Shown here: piece after piece, positions 1 through 8,751 of the stretch
How positions within the stretch are numbered: the stretch's first letter is position 1
Layout of the letters: every line of letters starts with the position of its first letter
Source of the DNA: CAVSJJ01 sp963771015
GTDB taxonomy: Bacteria; Actinomycetota; Actinomycetes; Actinomycetales; Dermatophilaceae
DNA: 64,000 nucleotides
Direction: 5' to 3'
Assembly: GCA_963771015.1 (NCBI GenBank)
Contig: CAVYRN010000005.1
Span: 558,001 to 622,000, forward strand
Made by a program: the position numbers and the translations under genes
Notes under the pieces: model-generated
Seen by the model: only the letters and a program-made list of their open reading frames with translations
The model's database searches: none
What the model was told of the DNA's origin: nothing

Positions 1-381
1 GCCGTTCTCGCTGCCGACCCAGTACAGCAGGTGGCTGTCGCCACGCTGCCGGGCGACCCGGGCACCGGCCTTGACCAGCGCCGTCGCGACCCCCTTGCCC
101 CGCAGGTCAGGGCGCACCCACAGGCCGAACAGCTCGGCTCGGTCCTCGCTGCCGTCGCTCGCCGCCCCGATGCTCGCCACCCCGGCGGCCACACCGTCCT
201 GCTCGGCGAGCAGCCGTCGGGAGCGGCGCATCCGGTCGCGCCAACGGTCCTCGGGGTACTGGCTTTCCTCGGCATGCGCGGCGACGAAGGCCTCCGGGGA
301 GTCCTGCAGGGCCTGCAGTCGCGCCGAGCGGTAGTCCTCCCAGTCGCTCTCCTCGAGCTCCCGCACGGTGATGTCAGACAT
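1..381 (-). CDS. GNAT family N-acetyltransferase (C-terminus beyond window)
   Basis: The first 127 codons of a gene whose 3' end lies outside the window, read from an ATG at 379-381. The acyl-CoA binding motif of GNAT enzymes is visible as RGKGVA at residues 94-99, preceded by a beta-strand segment (AELFGLWVRPDLRG) typical of motif A. The family transfers an acetyl group from acetyl-CoA to a small molecule or protein amine; the substrate cannot be read from this sequence. It lies 75 bp downstream of proC on the same strand with no sign of translational coupling. Confidence 0.85.
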   Translation of the reverse strand, partial: MSDITVRELEESDWEDYRSARLQALQDSPEAFVAAHAEESQYPEDRWRDRMRRSRRLLAEQDGVAAGVASIGAASDGSEDRAELFGLWVRPDLRGKGVATALVKAGARVARQRGDSHLLYWVGSENG

Positions 382-455
382 GGGCACACTCTGTCATGCC
401 GATCTTGACCGAGCGCCCACCGCCCGGGTCGCGGTCCACCGTCCGTGGGGCGCCC

Positions 456-1256
456 TCAGCCGCCGGAGAGCTCGCGGGACCGGATGGCGGCGGCCTCCAT
501 CGCGCTGATGAAGGCGGCCCGCACCTTGTGGTCGTCGAGCTCACGCAGGGCCGCGGCCGTCGTCCCGCCCGGCGAGGTGACCTGCTCGCGCAGGACCGTC
601 GGGTGCTGGCCGGTCTCCCGGATCATCGTCGCCGCCCCGTAGAGGGTCTGGACGACGAGCTCGGTGGCCATGGTGCGCGGCATACCGAGGACGACGCCGG
701 CCTCGATCATCGCCTCGACGACGTAGAAGATGTAGGCCGGGCCGGAGCCGGAGATCGCCGTCACGGCGTCCTGGAGCTTCTCGGGGACCTCGATGACCTT
801 CCCCGTGGCCGCGAGCAGAGATGACGCCTCGGCCAGATGTCCCTCGTCACAGTGCCTGCCGCCGCTGATGGCCGCCATTCCCTGGTCGACGAGGGCCGGG
901 GTGTTCGGCATGACCCGGACGACCGAGGAGCCCTCCGGCAGCCGGGTCTCGATGAAGTCGGTCGTGATGCCGGCGGCAAGGCTGACCACGAGGTTCGCAT
1001 CGGCGACCTCGCCCGCGATCTCGTCGAGGAGCCCGCCCATGTCCTGCGGCTTGACGACGAGCACGAGGGTGTCCGCCACGGCCGCCGCCTCGAGGTTGGT
1101 CATGGTGCGGACGCCGTACTTCTCCTCGAGCTCGGCGGCGCGCTCGGGCCGCCGCTCGGTGATGACGAGCTCGTCCGTGGAGCGCCCCGACCGCAGCAGA
1201 CCCGAGAGCAGGGTCTCGCCCATGACGCCGGCACCGAAGATCGCAACCGTTCCCAT
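456..1256 (-). CDS. proC: Pyrroline-5-carboxylate reductase
   Basis: Cytoplasmic NAD(P)H-dependent enzyme for the last step of proline synthesis (pyrroline-5-carboxylate to proline). At 266 aa it is normal length. The dinucleotide-binding motif FGAGVMGE is at residues 7-14. The family signature AISGSGPAY is at 167-175 and VTSPGGTTAAAL at 226-237. The start is the ATG at 1254-1256, directly before MGTVAIFGAG; the reading frame stays open upstream but that extension has no family similarity. The upstream neighbour on the same strand is proline dehydrogenase, so synthesis and breakdown of proline are encoded side by side. Confidence 0.96.
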   Translation of the reverse strand: MGTVAIFGAGVMGETLLSGLLRSGRSTDELVITERRPERAAELEEKYGVRTMTNLEAAAVADTLVLVVKPQDMGGLLDEIAGEVADANLVVSLAAGITTDFIETRLPEGSSVVRVMPNTPALVDQGMAAISGGRHCDEGHLAEASSLLAATGKVIEVPEKLQDAVTAISGSGPAYIFYVVEAMIEAGVVLGMPRTMATELVVQTLYGAATMIRETGQHPTVLREQVTSPGGTTAAALRELDDHKVRAAFISAMEAAAIRSRELSGG

Positions 1257-1453
1257 GTTCGCAGAGTATGCCGCCTCGCCGGGACGATCCGGCGCAGCCT
1301 CCGCACCGTCGGGGGGCTGACCGCGTCCCCCTCGTTCGTCTGGGGGCTGCTGTGCGGTCTGGTGGCGGCCCTCGCGGTCGCAGCGGTCGCGGAGCGTCGG
1401 CGACGGCGCGCGGTCGACCTCGTCGCCGACGACACCTTCGAGGACTGAGCCGG

Positions 1454-2404
1454 TCAGCCGCGGCTGAGCAGGGAGCGCACGAAGAACATCGTGTTGGCCG
1501 GGCGCTCGGCCATCCGGCGCATGAGGTAGCCGTACCACTCGTCCCCGAAGGGGAGGTAGACGCGCATCTGGTGCCCCCGGTCGGCGATCCTTGTCTGTTC
1601 GAGCGGACGCACGCCGTACAGCATCTGGAACTCGTAGGTGTCCGGGGTGCGGTGGTGGTGCGCGGCCAGGGCGCGGGCGATCTCGACGAGTCGCGGGTCG
1701 TGGGTGGCGACCATCGGGTAGCCGTCGCCGGCCATCAGGATCTTCAGGCACCGGACGAAACCGAGGTCGACATCGTCGGTGTCGGTGAGGGCCACCGACC
1801 CGGGCTCCTTGTAGGCGCCCTTGCACAGCCGTACCCGGCTCCCCTCACCGGCGAGGTCGCGGCAGTCCTGCTCGCTGCGCCGCAGGTAGGCCTGGATGAC
1901 GGCGCCGACCCACGGGAAGTCGGCCCGGAGCTCACCCAGCACCGACAGCGTCGAGTCCGTCGTCGTGTGGTCCTCCATGTCCAGGGTGACGGTCGTCCCG
2001 GCCACCTGGGCGGCCACGCAGATGGCGCGGGCGTGCTCGAGGGCGATCTTCTCGCCGTCACGGGGGAGCTTCTGGCCGAGGGCGCTGAGCTTGACGCTCA
2101 CCTCGGCGGCGCCGAACTGGGACAGGTCGTGGGCGGAGAGTGCGCGCAGCAGCTGGACGTAGGTCTCGCGGTTCCGCTCCGCCTGGCCGGTCTCGGTGAC
2201 ATCCTCGCCGAGATGGTCGATCGTCACGAGCCGGTTCGTCGCGCGCAGCTCGGTCGCGGCGCGGACGGCGTCCTCGATCGCCGTGCCCGGGACGTAGCGC
2301 CCGACGACCGACCGGCTGACCGGCGCCCGCTCGATCGTGCGACGGACGAGATCGGACTCGGCCAGCTGGAGCATGCCGTCACGCAGCAGGTCACTGGGTT
2401 CCAC
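1454..2404 (-). CDS. Proline dehydrogenase (monofunctional)
   Basis: FAD-dependent oxidation of proline to pyrroline-5-carboxylate, passing electrons to the quinone pool. This is a 316 aa single-domain TIM-barrel form, not fused to P5C dehydrogenase as in PutA. Active-site blocks are visible: RLCKGAYKE (192-200), EFQMLYGVR (258-266), YLPFGDEWYGYLMRR (283-297) and RMAERPAN (297-304). The start is a GTG at 2402-2404. No P5C dehydrogenase gene is in the window. The 121 bp upstream gap leaves room for its own promoter. Confidence 0.94.
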   Translation of the reverse strand: MEPSDLLRDGMLQLAESDLVRRTIERAPVSRSVVGRYVPGTAIEDAVRAATELRATNRLVTIDHLGEDVTETGQAERNRETYVQLLRALSAHDLSQFGAAEVSVKLSALGQKLPRDGEKIALEHARAICVAAQVAGTTVTLDMEDHTTTDSTLSVLGELRADFPWVGAVIQAYLRRSEQDCRDLAGEGSRVRLCKGAYKEPGSVALTDTDDVDLGFVRCLKILMAGDGYPMVATHDPRLVEIARALAAHHHRTPDTYEFQMLYGVRPLEQTRIADRGHQMRVYLPFGDEWYGYLMRRMAERPANTMFFVRSLLSRG

Positions 2405-2525
2405 ACTCGCAGCGTAGACGGGTCCTGACCCCGCGTCTCAGGGGGTCGGTCACCGATGCCGCGTCCTCGGGCGGCATACCTCCTGGGCCGGACGACGCCG
2501 AACGGGGTGCGGCCTCGCCGGTGGG

Positions 2526-3401
2526 TCAGGCGGGCGTCGCGAGGTGGAGGCGCGCGAAGGCGAGCGCCTCGGCGAGATCCACCTCCCGCCGCTCGTCGTC
2601 GAGCCGGCGGGTGCTCACCTCGACGATGACGGACCCGGCGAACCCACTCGCCGCGAGCGTCTCGAGGACGGCGCCGCAGGGTTGGCCACCCCGGCCCGGG
2701 ACGAGGTGCTCGTCCTTGCTCGAGCCGGTGCCGTCGGCGAGATGGAGGTGGGCGAGCCGAGGCCCGAGGGCCCGGACCATCGCCATGGCGTCCGACCCCG
2801 ATGTCGCGGTGTGCGACAGGTCGAGCGTGACGTGGTCGTACGGCTGCGTCACCGGGTCCCAGTGCGGCAGGTAGGCCTCCATCTCCCGGTTCCGCGCGCG
2901 CCACGGGTACATGTTCTCGACGGCGAGATGGACCCCGCTCCGGGCCTCCCGGCGGGCCACCCCCTCGATGAACTCCTCGGCATACTCGCGCTGCCACCGG
3001 AACGGCGGGTGGAGGACGACCGTGTCGGCACCGACCTCCTGCGCGAGCTCCACGGACCGGTCGATCTTGTCCCACGGCTCCGCCCCCCACACCCGCTGGG
3101 TGATGAGCAGGGTGGGCGCGTGGACGGAGACGATGGGTATGCCGTGCAGGTCGGCGAGCGCCTTGAGCGCACCGGGCTCCTGGGTGACCGGGTCGGTCCA
3201 CACCATGACCTCGACCCCGTCGTACCCGAGGCCGGCCGCCAGGGAGAACGCCCCGGCCGCGCCCACCGGGTAGGCGGAGGCGGTCGAGAGGGCCACCCGG
3301 GCCGCCGAGACACGTACGGGTGCGTCGGCCCCGGCACCGGCCGCGGCGGGGCCCGAGGCGGGTTCCGGGTCGTCTCGTCGGCGGCGCGAGCGCGGGGACA
3401 T
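2526..3401 (-). CDS. Sugar phosphate isomerase/epimerase-like TIM barrel protein
   Basis: A 291 aa protein of the AP-endonuclease-2/xylose-isomerase-like fold. Metal-ligand type segments are visible: VVLHPPFRWQ, HLAVENMYPW, HVTLDLSHTATSG and HLHLADGTGS, with VIVEVSTRR near the C-terminus. The N-terminal 30 residues are Arg/Ala-rich and probably disordered. The substrate is unknown; these proteins range from sugar-phosphate isomerases to endonuclease IV-like enzymes. Its start overlaps the ppx stop (TGATG), so the two genes are translationally coupled, and the same pair next to proC is common in actinobacteria. Confidence 0.85.
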   Translation of the reverse strand: MSPRSRRRRDDPEPASGPAAAGAGADAPVRVSAARVALSTASAYPVGAAGAFSLAAGLGYDGVEVMVWTDPVTQEPGALKALADLHGIPIVSVHAPTLLITQRVWGAEPWDKIDRSVELAQEVGADTVVLHPPFRWQREYAEEFIEGVARREARSGVHLAVENMYPWRARNREMEAYLPHWDPVTQPYDHVTLDLSHTATSGSDAMAMVRALGPRLAHLHLADGTGSSKDEHLVPGRGGQPCGAVLETLAASGFAGSVIVEVSTRRLDDERREVDLAEALAFARLHLATPA

Positions 3402-4327
3402 CAGCTCATCACGTCCAGCCGTCGCAGGATGATCCCCTCGCGCAGCGCCCACGGGCAGATCTCGAGCCGGTCCAGCCCGAGCAGGTCCATCGTCGCCTCG
3501 GCGACGAGTGCGCCACCCAGGAGCTGGCGCGCCCGTGAGGTCGAGACGCCGGGCAGCTCGGCACGCTCCGCCGCGGACATCGCGGCGATCTGGGGCAGCC
3601 GCTCGGTCAGGGCGGACCGCTCGATGGAGCGGGCGGCATACATGCCATCCGAGCTGGGCGCCGCGCCGGTGATCCGGGCGAGCGACCGCATCGTCTTCGA
3701 CGTGCCCACCGCGACGTCCGGGGCCCCCGCCTTGGCGAGGGCATGCATCTGGGCGGCGATGGCGGCGCGGACCTGACGCCGGGCGTCCCGGACGACGACG
3801 GCCGACGGCGGGTCGCCGGACAGCCAGTCCCGGGTGATCCGCCCGGCGCCGAGCGGCAGCGAGATCGCGGCGTCCGGCTCCTCGTCGCTGCCGATGGCCA
3901 GCTCGAGGGACCCACCGCCGATGTCGGCGACGAGGAGCCGTCCGGCGGACCAGCCGAACCAGCGACGGACGGCGAGGAACGTGATCCGGGCCTCGTCCTC
4001 GCCGGACAGGACGTCGAGGGCGACCCCGGTCCGGGCGGCGACGTGCGAGAGGACGACATCGCCGTTCGGAGCCTCGCGGATCGCGCTCGTCACGAAGCCC
4101 ATCAGCTCGAGGGCGCCCTGGTCCTCGGCGATCTGGAGGCACTCCAGGACGAAGTCGGTCAGCTGGTCACGACCGGAGTCGTCGATGAGGCCGTCGTCGG
4201 TCACATGTTCCGAGAGCCGGAGTGCGATCTTGTGCGAGCTCGCCGGCAGCGGCTGCGCGCCGAGATGTGCGTCGACCACCAGCAGGTGGACCGTGTTCGA
4301 TCCGACATCGATGACCCCGAGCCGCAT
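3401..4327 (-). CDS. Ppx/GppA family exopolyphosphatase
   Basis: A 308 aa member of the sugar-kinase/Hsp70/actin superfamily that hydrolyses polyphosphate or the pentaphosphate of (p)ppGpp. The phosphate-1 loop is IDVGSNTVHLL (6-16), the conserved GEDEARITF block is at 109-117, and the phosphate-2 motif DIGGGSLE is at 135-142. It is the short two-domain form without the C-terminal HD domain seen in E. coli Ppx, as usual in actinobacteria, where paralogues differ in whether they prefer polyP. The start is ATG 4325-4327; the ten residues upstream in the open frame are not conserved. Confidence 0.92.
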   Translation of the reverse strand: MRLGVIDVGSNTVHLLVVDAHLGAQPLPASSHKIALRLSEHVTDDGLIDDSGRDQLTDFVLECLQIAEDQGALELMGFVTSAIREAPNGDVVLSHVAARTGVALDVLSGEDEARITFLAVRRWFGWSAGRLLVADIGGGSLELAIGSDEEPDAAISLPLGAGRITRDWLSGDPPSAVVVRDARRQVRAAIAAQMHALAKAGAPDVAVGTSKTMRSLARITGAAPSSDGMYAARSIERSALTERLPQIAAMSAAERAELPGVSTSRARQLLGGALVAEATMDLLGLDRLEICPWALREGIILRRLDVMS

Positions 4328-4368
4328 GGCTTGGACTGTAGTCGGGCAGCACGTCATAGGGTGGTCGA

Positions 4369-5295
4369 GTGCCCGAGTCGCCTCTCGACATGCCCCGGAT
4401 GTGGGTGGAGTTCACCGACCCCGCCAGCGCCGACCAGCGCTTCAGGTGCGACCTGACCTGGCTGACGTCCAACTGGACGTGCATCTACGGCGCCGGCTGC
4501 CAGGGGATCTACGCGGATCGCCCCGACGACGGGTGCTGCAGCCTCGGCGCGCACTTCTCCGATGGCGACGACCTGGCCCGGGTGGCGGCGGTCGTCGCCG
4601 AGCTCGGCGAGGACGAGTGGCAGCTCCGACCCACCGGTGTGGCCAACCCCACGAAGCTGTCCCGCTGGACCGAGAAGGAGGACGGCGCTCGCAAGACGAA
4701 GGTCGTCGACGGGGCGTGCATCCTCCTCAACCGACCCGGTTTCCCGGCCGGGGCCGGCTGCGCCCTGCACCAGCACGCGATCCTCACCGGGAGCCTGCCG
4801 CACACCGCCAAGCCCGACGTGTGCTGGCAGCTGCCGATCCGGCGCGCCTACCGGCGGGTGTCGATGCCGGACGACTCGACCTATCTCGAGGTGACCATCG
4901 GCGAGTACGACCGCCGCGGCTGGGGCCCGGGCGGGCACGACCTCGACTGGTACTGCTCGGCCAACCCACAGGCCCACGTCGGGCGCGAACCGGTCTACCG
5001 GAGCAGCCGGGCCGAGCTCGTCGAGCTCATGGGTGAGCCGGCGTACGCCGAGCTCGTCGTCCGCTGCGAGGCCCACCTCAAGGCCGTCCGGGCCGCCCGC
5101 AGCGTCGGCTCCCGTCAGCTGCTGCCGCTGCTCGTCCACCCGGCGACCTTGGCGGCCGGGGTGGTGCCGGGCAAGCGCCCGGCGCCGCGGCCTGCTCAGG
5201 TGTCGAAGCGGGTCGCTGCCGGCGGCCCGGGCGTCAAGGACTCCGCCGCCCCGGGGAAGAGGCCGACTCGGGGACCGGCCAAGAAGCGGACCTGA
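4369..5295 (+). CDS. Conserved Cys-rich protein of unknown function
   Basis: 308 aa, not recognised with confidence. Five cysteines cluster at residues 27, 38, 44, 56 and 57, with more at about 114 and 128, reminiscent of metal-chelating YkgJ/DUF3109-type proteins, though no family assignment is claimed. The C-terminal 50 residues are rich in Lys, Arg, Pro and Ala and look disordered. It starts with GTG 4369-4371, 41 bp from the divergent ppx start; a TAGGGT box just upstream suggests a nearly leaderless transcript. An in-frame ATG seven codons downstream is an alternative start. Confidence 0.75.
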   Translation: MPESPLDMPRMWVEFTDPASADQRFRCDLTWLTSNWTCIYGAGCQGIYADRPDDGCCSLGAHFSDGDDLARVAAVVAELGEDEWQLRPTGVANPTKLSRWTEKEDGARKTKVVDGACILLNRPGFPAGAGCALHQHAILTGSLPHTAKPDVCWQLPIRRAYRRVSMPDDSTYLEVTIGEYDRRGWGPGGHDLDWYCSANPQAHVGREPVYRSSRAELVELMGEPAYAELVVRCEAHLKAVRAARSVGSRQLLPLLVHPATLAAGVVPGKRPAPRPAQVSKRVAAGGPGVKDSAAPGKRPTRGPAKKRT

Positions 5296-5331
5296 GCTGA
5301 CCGGCATACCGGCCTCTCCTCGACGAGCACG

Positions 5332-6024
5332 ATGATCCGCAGCCCGAACATCTGGGACACGCCGCAGACCTATGAGGTCGAGAACCTCGCGAGCGATCGC
5401 GCGGGCGTCATCGAGGCGGCGATCCAGGGCCTGCACCCCATCGCCGGGTCGGACCTGCTCGACATCGGCTGCGGGACGGGGTTCCATCTGCCGAGGTTCG
5501 CCGCCCTCGGCGCCCGCGTGGTCGGCGTCGAGCCGCACCCACCGCTCGTCGAGCTGGCCCGGGCGAGACTGGTCGGCCTCGACCTCGCGGGCCATGGCTC
5601 CGCCCGGGTCGTGGCCGCGGGGGCCGAGGCGCTGCCGCTGCCGGAGGGGAGCGTGGACATCGCCCACGCACGCTGGGCGTACTTCTTCGGCGCCGGCTGC
5701 GAGCCGGGGCTCGCCGAGCTCGACCGGGTCATCCGCCCCGGTGGCGTCGCCTGCCTCGTCGACAACGACGCCACCCGGTCGACGTTCGGCGCCTGGTTCC
5801 GGCGGGCCTACCCGGCATACGACCCGACGGCGACCGAGCGCTTCTGGCGACGCCAGGGGTTCACGACCGAGCCGCTGACGATCCGGTGGACCTTCGACCG
5901 TCCCGAGGACCTCGCGGCCGTCGTCGCCATCGAGTTCCCTCCGACCGTGGCGGAGGCGATCATCGCCGAGCACGACGGCCTCGAGGTCGACTACGCCGTC
6001 GCGCTCCGCTGGAGGCGCTACTGA
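5332..6024 (+). CDS. Class I SAM-dependent methyltransferase
   Basis: A 230 aa protein with the SAM-binding motif I LLDIGCGTGFHLPRF at residues 42-56, an acidic motif II end (VVGVEPH) and a motif III region (RVIRPGGVACLVDN). It belongs to the UbiE/small-molecule methyltransferase type; the substrate is not predictable. It follows the Cys-rich protein by 36 bp and may share its transcript. Its 3' side is the palindromic repeat at 6044-6123, which probably terminates both it and the convergent nadC operon. Confidence 0.85.
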   Translation: MIRSPNIWDTPQTYEVENLASDRAGVIEAAIQGLHPIAGSDLLDIGCGTGFHLPRFAALGARVVGVEPHPPLVELARARLVGLDLAGHGSARVVAAGAEALPLPEGSVDIAHARWAYFFGAGCEPGLAELDRVIRPGGVACLVDNDATRSTFGAWFRRAYPAYDPTATERFWRRQGFTTEPLTIRWTFDRPEDLAAVVAIEFPPTVAEAIIAEHDGLEVDYAVALRWRRY

Positions 6025-6043
6025 CCGCTCCCCCCTTCCCCCT

Positions 6044-6123
6044 AACCTCTGCTAGCAGAGGTTGGTTGACTCAGCAGAGGTTCTGCCCCCTGCTGAGTCG
6101 ACGAACCTCTGCTAGCAGAGGTT
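6044..6123. repeat. Palindromic intergenic repeat, CTCTGCTAGCAGAG family, locus 1
   Basis: Two identical perfect 20-bp palindromes, AACCTCTGCTAGCAGAGGTT, lie at 6044-6063 and 6104-6123. Between them GACTCAGCAG and CTGCTGAGTC form a further 10-bp inverted pair, so the whole 80 bp is one nested palindrome. It sits exactly between the convergent ends of the methyltransferase gene and nadC. The same unit recurs as an array at 47322-47480. It could be a bidirectional terminator, a REP/MITE-like element, or both. Confidence 0.9.
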
Positions 6124-6145
6124 GGGAATCCGGGGTGGCGGCGAG

Positions 6146-7033
6146 TCAGGCGTCGAGGTCGAGGGCGATGTCGAGGATCGGCGAGGAGTGGGTGAGCGCT
6201 CCGACGCTGAGGTAGTCCACCCCGGTCGCGGCATAGGCGGCCGCGACCTCCAGCGTCAACCCGCCGGTCGCCTCGAGCTCGACCCGCTCTCCCGCGGTGT
6301 CGGCGGCACGGACCGCCGAGACCGTCGCGGCGAGGAGGTGAGCCGACATGTTGTCGCACAGGAGGAACCGGGCGCCCGCACCGACCGCCTCGAGCGCCTC
6401 GGCGGTCGTCGTCACCTCGACCTGGATCGGCACGTCGGGGAAGTCGCGGCGGATCGCCTCGTAGGCCGCCGTCAGCCCACCCGCCGCGAGCTTGTGGTTG
6501 TCCTTGATCATCGCGACGTCGTACAGGCCCATCCGCTTGTTCGTGCCGCCACCGCACCGCACGGCGTACTTCTCGAGCGCACGCAGGCCGGGCGTGGTCT
6601 TGCGGGTGTCGAGGACGAGCGCCTCGGTCCCGGCCAGCGCGTCGGCCCAGCGCCGGGTGTGCGAGGCGACCCCGGACATGCGCGACACGATGTTGAGGAG
6701 GGTGCGCTCGGCGATGAGGGTGACCCGCGTCGACCCCACGACGGCGGCGAGGACATCCCCGCGGGTGACCCGGTCGCCGTCGCTCGACCGCTCCTCGACC
6801 CGCACCGGCTCGACACCCAGACGCCGGGCGACCTGGTCGAGCACGAGCCGGACGACCGGCATCCCGGCGACGACGCCGTCGGCGCGGGCGACGACGGCCG
6901 ACCGGCCCTGCTGGTCGGCGGGGATCGTCGCCATCGTCGTCACGTCGAGCCCGTTCGGGCCGCCGAGGTCCTCGTCGAGAGCTCCGGCGACGACGCGCTC
7001 GGCGTCGGCACGGGGGAAGGCGAGGCCGGTCAT
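6146..7033 (-). CDS. nadC: Nicotinate-nucleotide pyrophosphorylase (carboxylating)
   Basis: Converts quinolinate and PRPP to nicotinate mononucleotide in de novo NAD synthesis. At 295 aa it is family length. Conserved segments are DTRKTTPGLRALEKYAV (142-158), GGGTNKRMGLYDVAMIKDNH (161-180), a late EATGG and the terminal VDYLSVGALTHS. The ATG at 7031-7033 overlaps the nadB stop (ATGA), indicating translational coupling. nadA, needed to make quinolinate from iminoaspartate, is not in the window. Confidence 0.96.
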   Translation of the reverse strand: MTGLAFPRADAERVVAGALDEDLGGPNGLDVTTMATIPADQQGRSAVVARADGVVAGMPVVRLVLDQVARRLGVEPVRVEERSSDGDRVTRGDVLAAVVGSTRVTLIAERTLLNIVSRMSGVASHTRRWADALAGTEALVLDTRKTTPGLRALEKYAVRCGGGTNKRMGLYDVAMIKDNHKLAAGGLTAAYEAIRRDFPDVPIQVEVTTTAEALEAVGAGARFLLCDNMSAHLLAATVSAVRAADTAGERVELEATGGLTLEVAAAYAATGVDYLSVGALTHSSPILDIALDLDA

Positions 7034-8736
7034 GACGCTGCCCCCGGGGCGACGTATGCCGCGGGGTCGGCCGGGCGCTCGGTCACCTCGAGGACGCCCT
7101 GCCCGGACCGCGTCACCATCTGGTGGCTCAGCCACCGGTCGTCGTCCCTGTCGGGGAAGTCGCTGCGCAGATGGCCGCCGCGCGTCTCCTCCCGGAGGTG
7201 GGCGGCATACGCCAGGGCCTGGCCGAGATGAAGGAGGTTCGTCGTCTCCCAGGTGTGCGGGCCGGGCTCGGCCTCGCTGGACGGCAGGGCGGCGAGCGCC
7301 GTGAGGGCGACCATCGCTTGGGCGGTCGAACCGGCCGAGCGGACCGGCCCGGAGCCGAGTGTCATGGCCCGCTGGACCTCGATCCGGTGCGTGCTGTCGA
7401 GCTGGTCGGCCTCGCCGACCCGGGTGCACGGCGTCCGCATGGGCAGCTCACCGGCGTCGACCCGGGAGGTGATGTCATCGGCGATCCGGTGTGCGAAGAC
7501 GAGGCCCTCGAGCAGGGAGTTGGACGCAAGCCGGTTCGCACCGTGGACGCCGGTGCAGGAGCACTCTCCGCAGGCATACAGGCCGGGCAGGGACGAGCGC
7601 CCGACGAGGTCGGTCTCGACGCCCCCCGAGGCGTAGTGCTGGGCCGGTGCGACCGGCAGCAGGTCGGTCACCGGGTCGAACCCGAGCTCCCGGCACCGGG
7701 CGACGATCGACGGGAAGCGTCCCTGCAGGAACTCCGCCCCCAGGTGACGGGCGTCGAGGTGGACGTGGTCGGTTCCCGTGTCGCGCATCCGGGCGAGGAT
7801 GGCTCTGGCGACGACGTCCCGCGGGGCGAGGTCGGCGAGCGGGTGGACCCCCTGCATGAACCGCGTCCCGTCGCGGTCGACGAGGAAGGCGCCCTCGCCC
7901 CGGACCGCCTCGGAGATGAGCGGCTGTTGCCCCGTCGAGCCCTCACCGAGGAAGAGCACCGTCGGGTGGAACTGGACGAACTCGAGGTCGGTCACCCGGG
8001 CCCCCGCCCGCAGAGCGGCCGCGACACCGTCGCCGGTCGCGACCGGTGGGTTGGTCGTCGAGGTGTAGATCTGACCGAACCCGCCCGTCGCCAGCACGAC
8101 CGCCCGGGCATGCGCCGCCCCGACCCCGTCGACCTGGCCCTCGCCGATGACGTGCAGCGTCACGCCGCATACCGTGCCGTCGCCCCCCGACAGCAGGTCG
8201 ACGACGAGGGCGTGCTCGATGACCTCGATGCCCGGGTCGTCCATGACCTGGTCCAGAGCGGTGATGAGCGCACGGGAGATCTCCTTGCCCGTCGCGTCGC
8301 CGCCGGCGTGGGCGATCCGGTCGCGGTGGTGCCCACCCTCGCGGGTCAGCTTGATCTCGCCCCCCGGCTCCCGGTCGAACTCCGCACCGAGAGCGACGAG
8401 CTCGCGGACCCGGTCCGGCCCCTCGGTGACCAGGACCCGGACGGCCGTCTCGTCGCACAGTCCGACCCCGGCGACGAGCGTGTCACGCAGGTGCTCCTCG
8501 ACGGAGTCATCGGGGTCGAGTGCCGCGGCGATCCCGCCCTGGGCCCAGGCCGTCGAGCCCTCGTCGAGGACGGTCTTGGTGACGAGGAGGACCTTGTCGA
8601 CGCGCTCGCGCAGCCGGAGCGCACAGGTCAGCCCGGCGATGCCGGAGCCGACGACGATGACGTCGGCCGCCGCCGTCCACCCCGGGGTGGGGGCGGTGAG
8701 CCAGCGCGGGAGGCGAGGCTGGGTGGGCACGGGCAC
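7030..8736 (-). CDS. nadB: L-aspartate oxidase
   Basis: A 568 aa FAD enzyme oxidising aspartate to iminoaspartate, the first step of NAD synthesis. The N-terminal FAD motif VIVVGSGIAGLTCALRL starts near residue 26. The fumarate-reductase-family blocks VVLATGGFGQIY and GVHGANRLASNSLLEG are present, followed by the helical C-terminal domain. The start is a GTG at 8734-8736; a second GTG two codons further downstream is also possible. It is followed by nadC with a 4-bp overlap and preceded by panC with a 15-bp gap. Confidence 0.95.
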   Translation of the reverse strand: MPVPTQPRLPRWLTAPTPGWTAAADVIVVGSGIAGLTCALRLRERVDKVLLVTKTVLDEGSTAWAQGGIAAALDPDDSVEEHLRDTLVAGVGLCDETAVRVLVTEGPDRVRELVALGAEFDREPGGEIKLTREGGHHRDRIAHAGGDATGKEISRALITALDQVMDDPGIEVIEHALVVDLLSGGDGTVCGVTLHVIGEGQVDGVGAAHARAVVLATGGFGQIYTSTTNPPVATGDGVAAALRAGARVTDLEFVQFHPTVLFLGEGSTGQQPLISEAVRGEGAFLVDRDGTRFMQGVHPLADLAPRDVVARAILARMRDTGTDHVHLDARHLGAEFLQGRFPSIVARCRELGFDPVTDLLPVAPAQHYASGGVETDLVGRSSLPGLYACGECSCTGVHGANRLASNSLLEGLVFAHRIADDITSRVDAGELPMRTPCTRVGEADQLDSTHRIEVQRAMTLGSGPVRSAGSTAQAMVALTALAALPSSEAEPGPHTWETTNLLHLGQALAYAAHLREETRGGHLRSDFPDRDDDRWLSHQMVTRSGQGVLEVTERPADPAAYVAPGAAS

Positions 8737-8751
8737 GCGGCATACGTCCGA

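Noticed and set aside
1317..1448. Plus-strand frame coding for one membrane helix followed by a basic and an acidic stretch (GLLCGLVAALAVAAVAERRRRR)
   Set aside because: It looks like a small membrane protein, but no ATG, GTG or TTG start is available in frame; only CTG 1317. Not supportable as a gene.
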